Below are positions 23,201-34,400 of a DNA stretch of 64,000 bases, piece after piece. The notes beneath the pieces were generated by a model. The model was not told the DNA's origin. It did no database searches and saw only the letters and a list, made by a program, of their open reading frames with translations. This stretch comes from Pholis gunnellus (Eukaryota > Chordata > Actinopteri > Perciformes > Pholidae): positions 22,171,019-22,235,018 of the forward strand of contig OU342815.1 in NCBI GenBank assembly GCA_910591455.2, given 5' to 3'. The position numbers were made by a program, and so were the translations under genes. The number at the start of each line of letters is the position of its first letter. The first letter of the stretch is position 1.

Positions 23201-24480
23201 AGAAGTTGGAAAATAAGTATTCGTACTCTGTCGATGTCGTTACCTGCCGTGACAGGACGGTAACTTAGTGTCAGCAGAGAAATGTGGCTGTAGAGTGGAA
23301 ATATATACTAGTGTGTTCTACAGAATTAAAATGAAACTACGAGACACAAGCAAATGCAGGGATGAAATTATGTCCCAGCATCCGCCTGTCTTTGTCTCTA
23401 GCTGCAACATAATTAACACTATGCACATTGAAATATGGGCTGAAGATTTTGTTAATTATGCTATTCGCACCTCACATGGATTTTTTTACAGCTGCAAGGC
23501 AGAACTTGCACTGTTCTGTGTGATGTTGTTCTCCTTTTCTGCTTTACGTACTAAATAATTGACAACATTTCCACCCAGTAAAAGATGTTTTTCCCTTTGT
23601 GCTAGACTGTTGTCGAGAGGTGTTGCAATGTGTGTGTGTGTGCATGGTAGTATATCGTTCTTTATTTTCAAAATGTATATTAAAAACAATAATCATCTTC
23701 CTTGTAACTGAAATGGAATGCAGTTAACTTTTTTTGTATCCATAATCATGTCACGCTGTTCCAAACCAGCGGGCCACCGATGTGGTTATTTTACATTAAT
23801 TGGATGGCAGCTGATGCAACACCAGGATGTTGAGTGAGAGGCGGTCCACTTAAGTCCGAACTTTACCGGTAGAGCACTAGACGCTGGACCTCGTTAACAA
23901 AAGTTAACACATTCATTTACAGTGGTAGTAAATATAGAACAAATATGTTGCTTGACATTGCAAATGGTACAGTCTGTACTGTAGATAGTGCCACAAATAA
24001 CGAGCCATGGATCTACCAGCCCTCTTCTTCAAAGTATAGCTTACATCCCTAATTGAAGCGTGTGATGTTCAGCAGGGTTGTGGGTTAAACATGCAGAGAG
24101 AGATGGCTTTCTCAGATGTATATTTACCCCGTCTCCGGCAGAATGATTCAACTAAGCATGAAAGCCATCTTTAATTAGAATGTGACGCTTTTAAGTAGCT
24201 GGGAATATGGTAAAAGCATGTAGAAATGGAGAAAATGGTATTCAAATCCTTTTATTTTCCTCGGGGATGACCCCCCACGCACTTTATTGTGTAAGAGTTG
24301 GAGCTCCACTGTGATGATGAAATAAAAAAAGGATTGTCTTCTTTTGTGAACTTAAAGCTTCATCAGAATAAATAATGTCCATGTAGCGTCTTTTTCCGGC
24401 AGAAAAGCGTCAGCATTCAACGAAAAAGTGCTCCAAGTAGGCAACCTCCGGTCCTGTCGACTGAAGCCGATGCTGAAGTG
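23201..24480. other. Non-coding stretch, nothing recognised
   Basis: No repeat or gene recognised, apart from a short interrupted TG tract near 23629-23642. A plus-strand frame of 96 codons (23268-23558) has no domain features. Confidence 0.4.
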
Positions 24481-24482
24481 TC

Positions 24483-24960
24483 TTAAAGCTGCATTCTCTC
24501 TAGTGTCCACCAGGGGGCGACTCCTCTGGTTGTATAGAAGTCTATGAGAAAATGACTCTACTTCTCTCTTGATTTATTACCTCAGTAAACATTGTAAACA
24601 TGAGTTTATGGTCTCAATCTCTAGTTTCAAGTCTTCTTCAATACAGCATGATGTTCATTTAGTAAATGATGGTCCATTTAGAGTCAAACAGACCATAAAG
24701 CAGGGGATGCTTTAGGGCGGGCCTACACAGTGATTGACAGATCTCCACCAGAGACGTATACGGCGTCTCTACGTCACTCCTCCACTTTCCAAATATGGTC
24801 ACTTCTGTCCATTGGTTGCCAAAAAACAACAACATGGCGACGGCCATAATCAAAGATGGCGACTGCAAAATCGCCGACCTCGAGGCTTCAAAAACATCGG
24901 TCCACAAACCAGTGGGTGACATCACACTGACTGAGTCCACTTCTTATATACAGTCTGTGG
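24483..24960 (+). repeat. Long copy of a two-part teleost repeat (copy A)
   Basis: It begins TTAAAGCTGCATTCTCTCTA, runs through GACTCCTCTGGTTGTATAG and CCATAAAGCAGGGGATGC, and ends with GGTGACATCAC, CCACTTCTTATATACAGTCT. The first 236 bp match 35398-35633 with about five differences. It has a roughly 55-bp segment (ACAGTGATTGACAGATCTCC region) that the 35-kb copy lacks. The 3' part (from CAAGATGGCGACTGC and CGAGGCTTCAAAA) is also present, inverted, at 25862-25947. Family name unknown to me; no coding capacity. Confidence 0.8.
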
Positions 24961-25860
24961 CTCCAAGCAGGGTTTTTTCTGTTTCTGTTACAACAACATC
25001 TTGAAAACGTATCTCAACTAACCACCGTTGTATGATAGACGAGCATTGCCCCTTTGCTTTGTTATTTTCATTCTGTGCTACTGTAGATGTTTGTTTTTGT
25101 CTTTGTTTTTTCACAGTGAGCGGCACTCTTATCAGAAATAATTTGTTGACACGGCCACTAAGTCTAGTATTAGTATTAGTCAAGTAGGCATTTCTTCACT
25201 TCCTGGTCTTTATTTGAGGTTAGAGAGTTGTTTGGGGGTACTATGGATTAGTATTCAAATTGATTGCAATCTTGACAGGAGTTGTTGAAAGTATGGGGAC
25301 TGCTGCTTGCACAACAACTGCAGGATAAAAAAAAAAGAAAATGTCCACAAACGAGAAAAGCTGAACACAAATAAAAAAATAAATTGAGGATGAAAACAAC
25401 TGTGGACCTTGTTTTTGTAGAGCTCTCAAGTCTTTGAGCCACTGCAGGGAAAGGCAGCAACACTTTTGAGAGGTTGAAGAGAGAGGAGACGTGCTGTGCC
25501 GGGTTAAGACGAAGATGACAGTGAGCTGTTCAACCTCAAACACAGCTTTGGACTGAAAAGGTCACTTTGTGATTGTGGGGGGAACTCATTGAAACCAACA
25601 GGTGTAAAGAAACCTGAGCTGCCCGGCATTGACAGTGACTGTGTGGAGACGAGTGATCATCAAAGCAGGAGGTGAGCTGACCTATCCACAGGGAGACACT
25701 CAGGATGTGAATGGCAGTGAATGGTGAATGAGTCCCACTACTTGAAGGTGCTAAAAAAACAACCGGTCTCACATATTACCGCTGTCACACCAACTCAGAT
25801 GAAGCTCGCACTTTGTCAAATATAATGCAGCCGGCAAACGTTAAGAAGCAAAGTAACAAC
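24961..25860. other. Non-coding stretch, nothing recognised
   Basis: Frames on the minus strand (79-100 codons) overlap each other in different frames and carry no domain signature. No repeats recognised. Confidence 0.4.
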
Positions 25861-25861
25861 C

Positions 25862-26100
25862 ACAGACTGTATAAAGGAAGTGGACGTAGTTGTTGTGACA
25901 TCACCCGTTGGTGTGTGGACTGATGTTTTGAAGCCTCGAGTTCGGCGTTTTGGACGTTCAGTTTTTGGGTTTGTCCGTTCTGGGCTTCTGTAGAAACATG
26001 GCGGACTCTGTGAAGAGGACCAGCTCCCAGACTCATTCTAAGTAACAAAAACACAACAACTCTGTAAACATAGGTATGACTGTTATATTCCATGTAGGTA
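25862..26100 (-). repeat. Chimeric dispersed repeat: shared 3' tail joined to a different 5' body (copy C)
   Basis: On the minus strand it ends with CGAGGCTTCAAAACATCAGT, CACCAACGGGTGATGTCAC, CTACGTCCACTTCC and TATACAGTCTGTGG, the same 3' module as copy A. Its 5' body is different: TTAGAATGAGTCTGGGAGC, GGTCCTCTTCACAGAGTCC, GCCATGTTTCTACAGAAGCC and CAGAACGGACAAACCC, which belong to another abundant fish repeat. A short minus-strand open frame crosses it but is incidental. Confidence 0.65.
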
Positions 26101-26162
26101 AATCCTTCACACTGGTCTTTTTAGAGTGGCTGCTATGACATTGCAGGTGACAGTGTCTCCTA

Positions 26163-26926
26163 GGCCAGGGTTGCACCAACAAGTATTCATTTAATCTAAG
26201 TTTAGTTCTAATAAGAATTTAGTAAATTAGTAAATCCAGATTTCAAATTAAGCAGAGCGATTTTGCACAATTCAATTCAATTGTAAACCCACGTTTAAAC
26301 TAAAGGTAATTAGAGTTTAATCATCATGATGCTTCCTAACAATTTCTTGCATATTACAATAAATACATTTGTGCGCTTTGTCGGGAGCTAGGCTATCACG
26401 TTACATTGTTTGCTAGCTAGCTAGTTAAAAAGTCATTCTAAAGTCACTTATGAAGACTGCAGAGAAGCTCTATTTCTCGTCCTTTGAGAAAAACTTGTTT
26501 TTAACAAAATGGAGATATTAATGCATGGCGATAACAATAGAAGATAAAAAAAACGGACGGGAAGGACAAAAGAGTCTTACTGTTGGTCTAATCTTCCCGT
26601 TCAGCTCCAGAACAGTTTCCTTTCTGAACCGGCATCATAAACCTCAACTGAGTTTGTCCCTTAACCTTCTTTGAGGGATTTTGCAGTTAAACCTCTATCT
26701 GTGTAAATGTAAAGGTAATGCTGGATCACATTTTACATTGGAGTTTAAAGTTTTGGTGCAACAGAATTAAATGTAATCTAACTTTAGAGTGAAAACTAAA
26801 CTGATATTTAAAGAGAGGTTTAAATGTAATCTTTCTTAATTTCCAGCTCGTTTTAAGGTTTGGTGCAAAGTGATTTAACGTTAAACCATGATTTAATCTC
26901 TTTTTAAAGTAATTGTTGGCGCAATA
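26163..26926. mobile_element. ~760-bp inverted-repeat DNA element with subterminal repeats
   Basis: The left end has TTGCACCAACAAGTATTCAT and TTTAATCTAAG; the reverse complement of the right end reads TTGCGCCAACAATTACTTTA and GAGATTAAATCATGG, so the termini are inverted. The end-type motif recurs inside on the right (TTGGTGCAAC at 26753, TTGGTGCAAAG at 26860, then the terminal TTGGCGCAA at 26916), and on the left as TTGCACAATTC near 26264. AT-rich, with no transposase. Such elements in fish are usually placed in PIF/Harbinger or hAT; here the superfamily is undecided. Confidence 0.6.
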
Positions 26927-26929
26927 AAG

Positions 26930-27410
26930 ACTGAAAACTTAATCCGTTCAATGAAGATAGATCAATTCGAAAGGTATATAAAATAATAAAGGTTTGAGCC
27001 CCTCGACTACATTAACACATGACATATTTGTAAATGAAGATAACAAAGACATGATTCTGTACACTGGTGGCGGTGAAATAAAACCAGAAGGTGGAAAATT
27101 GAACCTCTCAGCAGAATCTCATTCTGAGGATGGAGGTGGTGATGAGGTGGGGGTGCAATCACAGTCTTACAGGTCTGAAAGTGAGGCATCACAAAGATAT
27201 TTATAGAGAAGGCACTCGACAACTGATTGGTTCGTGGGACAGAAGGAAAAGACGATTGGTTGGATATGTGAGGGATTTCTGAAGGAGAGAAAGCTCTAAC
27301 ATCACGGGGAAGTGTGTGACAGTGACAGAAGATTGCTGTGAATGAAGATTGCTTACTGCTCTTTCTTTCTGAATGTTCACCAAAGAAAAGCTCAAAAGAA
27401 TTTTGCTGAA
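26930..27410. other. Non-coding stretch, nothing recognised
   Basis: Opposing 70-codon frames at 26994-27222 shadow each other. No repeat recognised. Confidence 0.4.
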
Positions 27411-27414
27411 TTTT

Positions 27415-27480
27415 TGTCTTTCACCAAAAACAAAATTTTAACATTTATTAAAAAACAGATTTGCATGTAATTGTGTTTGT
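27415..27480 (+). repeat. Short repeat shared with 50.33 kb
   Basis: CACCAAAAACAAAATTTTA occurs here (27422) and at about 50333, followed in both by an ACAGATT..CATGTAA-like stretch. This is a fragment of a dispersed element; the 50-kb occurrence lies inside a hAT-like element, so this may be a remnant of the same family. Confidence 0.5.
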
Positions 27481-27780
27481 GTGTGATTATCCGTATTTAC
27501 AAAATAATACAATTAAAAAGATGTTTCTAACATAGCTTTCACTATTATATTACATTATAATACAGTATTGCATATGTAGTAGGGCACAGAATTAGTTTGT
27601 ACATAAGTAAGTATATAATGCAAATTTAAAAAAAGCTACAAAACGTTGATGCCTAAGAGGGACCTGAATGTCAGACGTAACCAGACACACTCCTGAAACT
27701 CTCCTGCAAAATCAATTAATGAGGTCATTTATAATTTAAAAGGATTGACCTGCACCAGCAGCTTTGCTACTTGTTAAAAG
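27481..27780. other. Non-coding stretch, nothing recognised
   Basis: AT-rich spacer with TATTACATTATAATACAG-like low-complexity sequence. No gene or repeat recognised. Confidence 0.4.
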
Positions 27781-27889
27781 ACTTATGTTGCTTTAAATCT
27801 CAGTGGAAGTGGAGGGAAAAAACCACAAGTACTTTTTTCCAATCCGCCATGAACACATTCTGCTTTCAGAAGCTGGGTGGCCACTGTTT

Positions 27890-28330
27890 TTGTGTCTCGT
27901 TCGCGGGATATCCAGGAGCATCTGATGCAGTTCTTCAACTGGAATATGAAGATGCAGGAGCACTGCTATGTAAGCAGGCGCCAGCCCATTTAAAACCTCA
28001 AAAAAACAAGCAATAAAATCTTAAAATCAATGGTGAAATGGACAGGAAGCCAGTGGAGGGAGGCCAGAACTGGTGATATGTGATCCTATTTTCTTTTCCC
28101 AGTGAGAAGAAGAGCAGCTGCATTTTGTACTAACTGTAGACGACGAAGAGACGACTGCTCTACACTCACATGCAAATAATTACCGTAAAGTAATCAATAG
28201 GTAATAAAAGAATGAATAACTCTCACAAGACCTTCGGGAGAGAGAGATAGGCCTTCAGCTTGGCTAAAAGTATTTACTGGTTCCGACAACTGAACTAATT
28301 ATAACTAAAGATTACATCTAAAAATCCCGC
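27890..28330 (+). repeat. Dispersed LINE-like repeat fragment
   Basis: The order GCCAGCCCATTTAAAACCTC, then ATAAAATCTTAAAATCAATG, GGACAGGAAGCCAGTGGAGG, CAGCTGCATTTTGTACTAAC and TAGACGACGAAGAGACGACT matches a well-known teleost repeat (typical form: aaatcgatcctgaaac..aggagccagtg..gcagcattctg.actaactgcagacg). I believe it is part of a retroelement but cannot name it with confidence. It is truncated and diverged, with no intact coding. Confidence 0.6.
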
Positions 28331-28711
28331 GAGACAAAAGCCAAGAATACTAACAGAGGATACTAATGATCTGTTTTTTAAAGGTAAATAGATGTACATC
28401 ATCAGCTAAACAACAAAAAGGAAGATGATGTTTCTTAAAAATGGACGGTCGTACTCGTCGTTTCTCGACTCCAACTACAGTCTCGCATCTCAAGTTGCTA
28501 ATCGGACTGTGAACAATGAGCATCAATGGAAAAGGAAACCTTGGCCCAGATATCTGCTGTCTTCAGCGGAACCCCGGAAATATTATCCACTGCCCGAAGA
28601 GGCTCCTCCGTCGTCAGATCGATAGCTGTTTGGTTCAGAGATTGCTTTTTCCCCAACAGAACTTCCGCACAACACACAACTGATTTAACAAATGTGAGAA
28701 CGATAAACTAA
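28331..28711. other. Non-coding stretch upstream of the transposase relic
   Basis: Overlapping frames of 61-66 codons (28425-28711) show no transposase motif that I can identify. It could be a decayed part of the Harbinger element downstream. Confidence 0.35.
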
Positions 28712-29060
28712 TTGGAAATGTCTCCATCTCCACAAAAAGTGGATGAAGCCCTCGTATGGCTACAATCAGTTGTTCTTCAACATGACAGGATGCATGTGGT
28801 GCACAATGTCGCCCCTATTTCGCCATGTTCTGATGGGATGGATGTTCTTATTGTGCTGTTACGTGATGCAGCATATCCATTACTTCCATGGTTACTCAAA
28901 CCTTTTGAGAATACGTTAACAGGTTACTTAACACTGGCTCATTAGAGCAGAACCACGGTGGAGGAATCATTTGGAGAAGTTGAGAGGGAGGTGTTTGTTA
29001 AAGTGGCACCAATCCCACATTGACAGTGTTGATGCATGTTGGGTACCTCACACAGGTAAT
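28712..29060 (+). pseudogene. PIF/Harbinger transposase C-terminal relic (HARBI1-like)
   Basis: The 77-codon frame 28712-28945 carries VLIVLLRDAAYPLLPWLLKP at residues 45-64, matching the DDE-domain motif GD.AYPLLPWLMKP around the second catalytic Asp of Harbinger transposases. The usual Gly-Asp reads Arg-Asp here. After an in-frame TAG (28943-28945) the same frame continues TTVEESFGEVERE, equivalent to the VE.AFGRLKGR motif holding the catalytic Glu. A frameshift then leads to CLLKW and DACWVPH, equivalent to RCLLK and the ACCVLHN end. The N-terminal two thirds, including the first Asp, is absent. Dead copy: stop, frameshift and truncation. Confidence 0.8.
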
Positions 29061-29390
29061 AATGTGATAATGTAGATTGATCTATTAGGGATGCAAAACA
29101 TTCCTCCACATGTTAGATTGTAAAACATTGTTCTGGTGCAACACACAAACCACATTTTGCTGTATTTTTCCATCCATTAGTTTAAATGTTATTTGATAAA
29201 ACCGCTAAAGATAAAATGATGCTTCTCCAAAGTTACATGTAAACACCCTTTACGATCCTGTACGCAGACGGGTTCGAAACCAAGACAGAAATAAACCTAA
29301 ATGTGCAACATACAAGCATAAAAGAAACAGCAGGAGATGAATAAATGACAAGAAAATGCAAAATAATCACCTGTGAATAATATATTACTA
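29061..29390. other. Non-coding stretch, possible flank of the Harbinger relic
   Basis: No recognisable feature. A terminal inverted repeat belonging to the transposase relic was sought but not found. Confidence 0.35.
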
Positions 29391-29660
29391 GGGCTTTTAT
29401 TGTGAAAGGTAAGAAAGTAATAAAGTTTGTCGTCTTGGTTTATGAAGGCTCCACGTTGTTCCTAATTGCAGGCTAAACTCAACTCATTACACACATCTTG
29501 GTTGAAGCTCAGAAAATCTTGTGATGGAAAAAGTCAAATTGCTTTTTCGCAATATTCAAGTTCTGTGCAAAAGTTTTCATGACAAAACTAAAATGCAAAA
29601 AAATATATTGACGAGCAAATTAATTGCATGAAAAAATTGCCCCCAGTTTGTAAAGATTGA
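29391..29660 (+). repeat. Dispersed repeat, third relative of the 4.4/55.4-kb family
   Basis: GGGCTTTTATTGTGAAAGGT is identical to a string at 55797-55816. Further on come AAGCTCAGAAAATC and CGAGCAAATTAATTGCATGA with AGTTTGTAAAG, equivalent to blocks near 5070-5215 and 55985-56120. Diverged; edges uncertain. Confidence 0.5.
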
Positions 29661-31411
29661 AAAATATCTGCCTTACTTTATTCCATCTATTTTAAACATT
29701 TAAACTTGGCAACAAGTTTGGAGCAGAAACGATTTTTCTGTTTATTGTCAAAATGCTCAGTGGTAATTGTGAGTATTTGAAATGCAAGGCTAATCCGTTA
29801 TACAGTATATAATCAATTTATTATAATTACTACAGATAACTACAGAATATCCCCCTTAATAATCATTTGTAATAACTGGCAAATTCCCGACTATATGATG
29901 GAATACACACAACACATGGTCCCCCCCAAACATTACACCCATCCTGTTTAACATCTCATTACAAAACCAACGGAATTAATCTGCAGCCTTCCCTCTTCTG
30001 GGAAGAACCCTTTTCACAAGATTCTGGAACCCGCCTGCAGGGATTTGCTCTCATTCAGCCACGAGAGCATTATAGCGAGGTCGGGCGCTGGCGCCGGGTG
30101 ATAAGGGCCACGGTTTCAATGGGCTTTAGATCACGGCTCTTTGAGGAAAGTTCTTCTGCACCAAACTCAGGAAACCGTTTCTTGACTAGTGTCTTGTGGA
30201 AACCTTTGCCACGATGTCAGTCAGCTCAGCATTGACTAAAATATAAGCTGGAGCATTAAGAGTTCTCCTAAAAAAAGCCCAGAGCACGGACTCGCAATGA
30301 AAAAAATACACAAAGTGAAAAGACGCGATTGTCCGCATAGTTCTGCCAATTCAGAGTATATTTTTGAAATCTATACACATCCATTATTTGGTGAACCTAA
30401 AAAAAACCCACAAACCACTGCAGTGCATTAATGGACCTGTGAATGACTGCAGTGCACTCTCATAGTCGCACATGCGATGTTATGGGATCCGCAGAGGCCC
30501 CGCTCCCTCTGCTTGTAAGTGGATTTTCTGTGTGCTCCATTTTTGCGAGGATTGTTTATTGGCAGCCCTCACCGTCTCAGCAGTTCCAGCTGTGATAGAT
30601 GAGCCAGGTGGCACGCTCTATCCTCCGGTTGAGGAGAGAGAGAGAGTTGCTGCTCCATCACTTCTCATGACCTTACATGCCTGATTATGCCGCTGCAGAT
30701 CCCAGCCTGCCATCACTCTGACAAAGCAGCCTAATTTGCATAAAAACATTTAATGATCAAATTTTTTTTTTTTTCCCTCATCGACGTACTGGAAAGCATT
30801 GCATGTTATTTTCTGACTGACGGTCCGATGTTTATACGTTCTGTTGTGCGCTAAATAGCCGAGGGTGCGGGTGGGCATCCTGAACGTGGGATCAGAAAAG
30901 CAAACGCCGGCGGCGAGATGTGATTAAGATGAAGAACTTGAGAGAGGCATCTTGGATGACAAAGTGGTTTGGTTGTTTTTTTCCTTGCCGATCCCTCCTC
31001 TTCGGCTGCTGACTGGCTGTCGGTTAGAGCCGGGCCCCGTGCGATCAGATAACAGCAGGGAGGACAAGAGTCTGCCAATCAACAGCATCCACAGACACTT
31101 TGTTCTGCAGGGCTGCGATACCATGCAAGTGGAGACCGTAGAGAGAGAGAGGACAGCAATAATTCATCCACACAGTGAGGCTTTCCTCAGGGAATGCTTG
31201 CTTCATAAATATATATATTTCTACACGAGTTTATATGGATTTACACCATGGCAACAGAGATAGTGGGCTGATAATTGGCTGAGGGTGTGTGATATTTTCA
31301 GACAACCTGGCAGTGTGATATAGCGTCCTCGTCACTGTCCTAAATGAACGCTGCTGCTTCTAGTTTCTACTACAGTAGAGTACGGACTCTAAAAAACCAT
31401 CGGCAAAACAA
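29661..31411. other. Non-coding stretch, nothing recognised
   Basis: Several frames of 66-103 codons on both strands overlap at 30851-31263 and are mutual shadows. The 30470-31130 part is GC-balanced relative to its neighbours and might be conserved non-coding DNA, but I see no exon evidence. Confidence 0.4.
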
Positions 31412-31434
31412 ATATATATATATATATATATATA
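31412..31434. repeat. (TA)11 microsatellite
   Basis: Uninterrupted AT alternation, read directly. Confidence 0.95.
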
Positions 31435-34400
31435 CTTATATTTTGCAACAGAAAAATGCATTAAAAGAAATATAATGTTGTCCAGGTTCTATTATTATGA
31501 ACATAACAACGTTTTTAATCAACATATTTGCAAAAACTATTTCATTTGTTTTCCCTTCAATATCTGCTGGTGGCAACTAAAGCATGATAAATGTAACAGC
31601 CAAAAGTGACCATAAATAATAGTTGTGTTTGTTATTATGTGCATATTATTATGTGGCACTGCAGATTTGAATTATTATGATTAATTCTGTTTATTTAAGT
31701 GGAAATAATGTATTTGATGTTAGGATAGCGGGTTAATGTAAATTGCGGCTTTTCTTTTCTTCTTTTATAATACTAATACGTTGATCACGTGCAATCTTGA
31801 ACGTTCCTTGACAGCAAAGCACATCCAATATTTACAATTACCAAGTTCGTGAGAGGATGGAAAACATTATTTTAAGAAAATAGTACAAGCAAGAAGAAAA
31901 AATAAATAAATTCAAATTGAAATAGTCTTCTATTCAGCTAGTCTTCTATTCAGCCGGATACAGAGTTTCATAACAAAAATATGCTTTTTAATTTGCATTA
32001 ACTTCCATTATGTACACCTGTCTCAGCCATATTGGGACTTGGGATCATATAATGGTGACAGGTTGAGTATCTTCAAATGGTCCCTTTGTGAGTTGAGCTC
32101 TGTGGGATTTACATTGTGGATGAAAGTTAACAGCTTGAATGGATAATTATGTGAACAAACCATGAAAACCAGAGAGTTATTCTTATTATTGAATATTGGA
32201 ATACGAGTCAAAACATTCAACTTTTCTTTCTGAAGAGATTTGTGATTAAAGTTTAATCACGCCCCTATAATTAACATTTGTGTGATTAGGGTTTAAACTC
32301 GAAGCAAGAAGTCAGGACATGAATAATTATTCAATATTCATCAAAAAACACAATCTTTTTCTAGTTTAAAGTGTTTTAATAGTTTCAATTTCACAACACG
32401 AGGGACGTGACACAAAGTCGAGTCTCCGGTGGGCTTTGTTCTCTCACCATCCTACAACATCACGCTTCATAATAAATACATGGTTGGAGGGCTGTGTGAG
32501 GATGGCCCTCATGTGTGATTCCCTCATCTTAAACTACTATAAAGTCTTGATGTGAAGCAATTGTTGCATAATGTCATCTTCTGGAAGGTATATATGATAT
32601 ATTATAGCTAAAAAATAAGTTTAAGTTATTTCTATCCCTTTTGTAAACCAGGCATTATCATTTCAGTTTAGCTTTTCTTGAAGTATATTGTTCACTAACA
32701 ATATTTTACATTGCTCATTTTTATTTTATTTTCAGTTTTCTATAATAACGTCACTAAGAGCTATCCAGGTTATTGACATAAAGCCTCGGGGATGGAGGGA
32801 ATGAAAACAGAAAAGCTTATCTTCCTGTGTACACATGTCGACTTCTTGAAGACTGTCATGTCCGCTGTGCCGATCAATAATTTAGATGGCATTTCAGACA
32901 TCACCCCGGTGGAAGGCGCCGTGGTCAGCGCCAGCTGCTGTCTTTAACGCTGATGTATAAAAGTGAGCTGCTGAAAGGACAGCTGATGAGCTGATGAGAA
33001 CAGTGATGTCCAGATGGAGGTTGGAAAGATGTGACCGGCTTTCATCACAATCATCGAAACCAGTGGAGAGCAGCTCATTTGACACAATCAATGATGGTAT
33101 CTGAGAGAGCGTTCAATGCTTATTAACGTCCTTACAGCTGTTGTTGTAATATGTATATGTCGTATCTAAATCACGATTTTGATTTAAAAGGGGAGAGGAT
33201 TTTTGGTGAAGTCTTTTTTTGGGGGGGGGCTCCTCCCCCGGAAAAAAGGAATGTAAAACAAATGTCCTGCACTTCTATACAGCCTAACGTCTCGTTCTTT
33301 TTTATTTCAGTCTTTGATGGCAGTGAAGCTGAATGGTTTTATTTCTTTATTACTTGTTTTTGTTAGTTGATGAAATTAGTAAAAAGCTGCTTATATCTAA
33401 TCATCTTATTGCACAGCCTGTATTTTGGTTGGTTAATTTTTTTAAAAGACAAAGTGTTTATATAACTTTGCTCCCTCAAATTGAATAATGGGGATGCACT
33501 TGGCCCACTTGTTCCATTGCTCATAAAAGCCCATCTACTGTAGCTAAAGGACATCATCACGCTCCAGAAACAACATTGGATTTGAAATTCTTTAAAGATC
33601 GGCTGAGCAAATGTTTTATGAGGAAAGAATATTTAAAAGCGCCCAGGGACACACACAGTGCATTTTGATGAGTAACACTCAACGTAAAACCTAAATGTTT
33701 GTTTGTTTACAAGAAACCTCCGCAGGGCACCTGTGATGAGCAGCAGGGAGATGTGCCTTGCTCGGGGACTCTTTTTGCCCTGGGTCTTGCCTCCAGACAG
33801 GCTGCTGTTGCTGAAGGTTGTTGGGGCAGTGTGCAGCCTGATATGAATACCTTCACACACTACATAGGTCTGATGACAGGTTTGTTTGAGTTAAAATAAG
33901 ATCATTAACTGTATCTATATTTTATTCTCTATGCTAATTATGAGTCAGAAATGACCAGATATCTATAAATGAATTTACTATGAATTATATTGACCATTGC
34001 TGCCTGAACACAAATGACGTAATAGCCTAGAATGAAATTGAAATCCCCAAATGATTCAGTTAGAGTGGAGGTAGGATTGTTCACTGACTCTTAGCAGTGT
34101 GTCACACCGTACTTTAGTTTCTTTACCAGTGATAGGCTACTAGATGGAGGCTAATCCCACCCACTGTGAGCTACCACTTCAAAAGTTAAACATTTCATTA
34201 CATGTCATGGTCGATTTTATTTTGACAATGCAGAATCTCTCAACAATGTCCAACACGCCATTGCTTCCAGCCAAAGTTAAATCATAAACCTTAAAACATC
34301 TGCATGCAAAACAAGCTAGCGAGCACGTTGACTTTAGCAACTAAACCAAACAAGCTAACCAACTGAACATTGTTCATCTATTTAAAACTAGCTGGGAGGA

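Noticed and set aside
23855..23895. GGTAGAGCACTAGACGCTGG, resembling part of a tRNA or SINE head
   Set aside because: Only about 20 bp fit; no A/B box pair and no SINE body or tail around it.
33212..33248. Fold-back of CTTTTTTGGGGG with CCCCCGGAAAAAAG
   Set aside because: Homopolymer-based pairing of low information content; likely chance.
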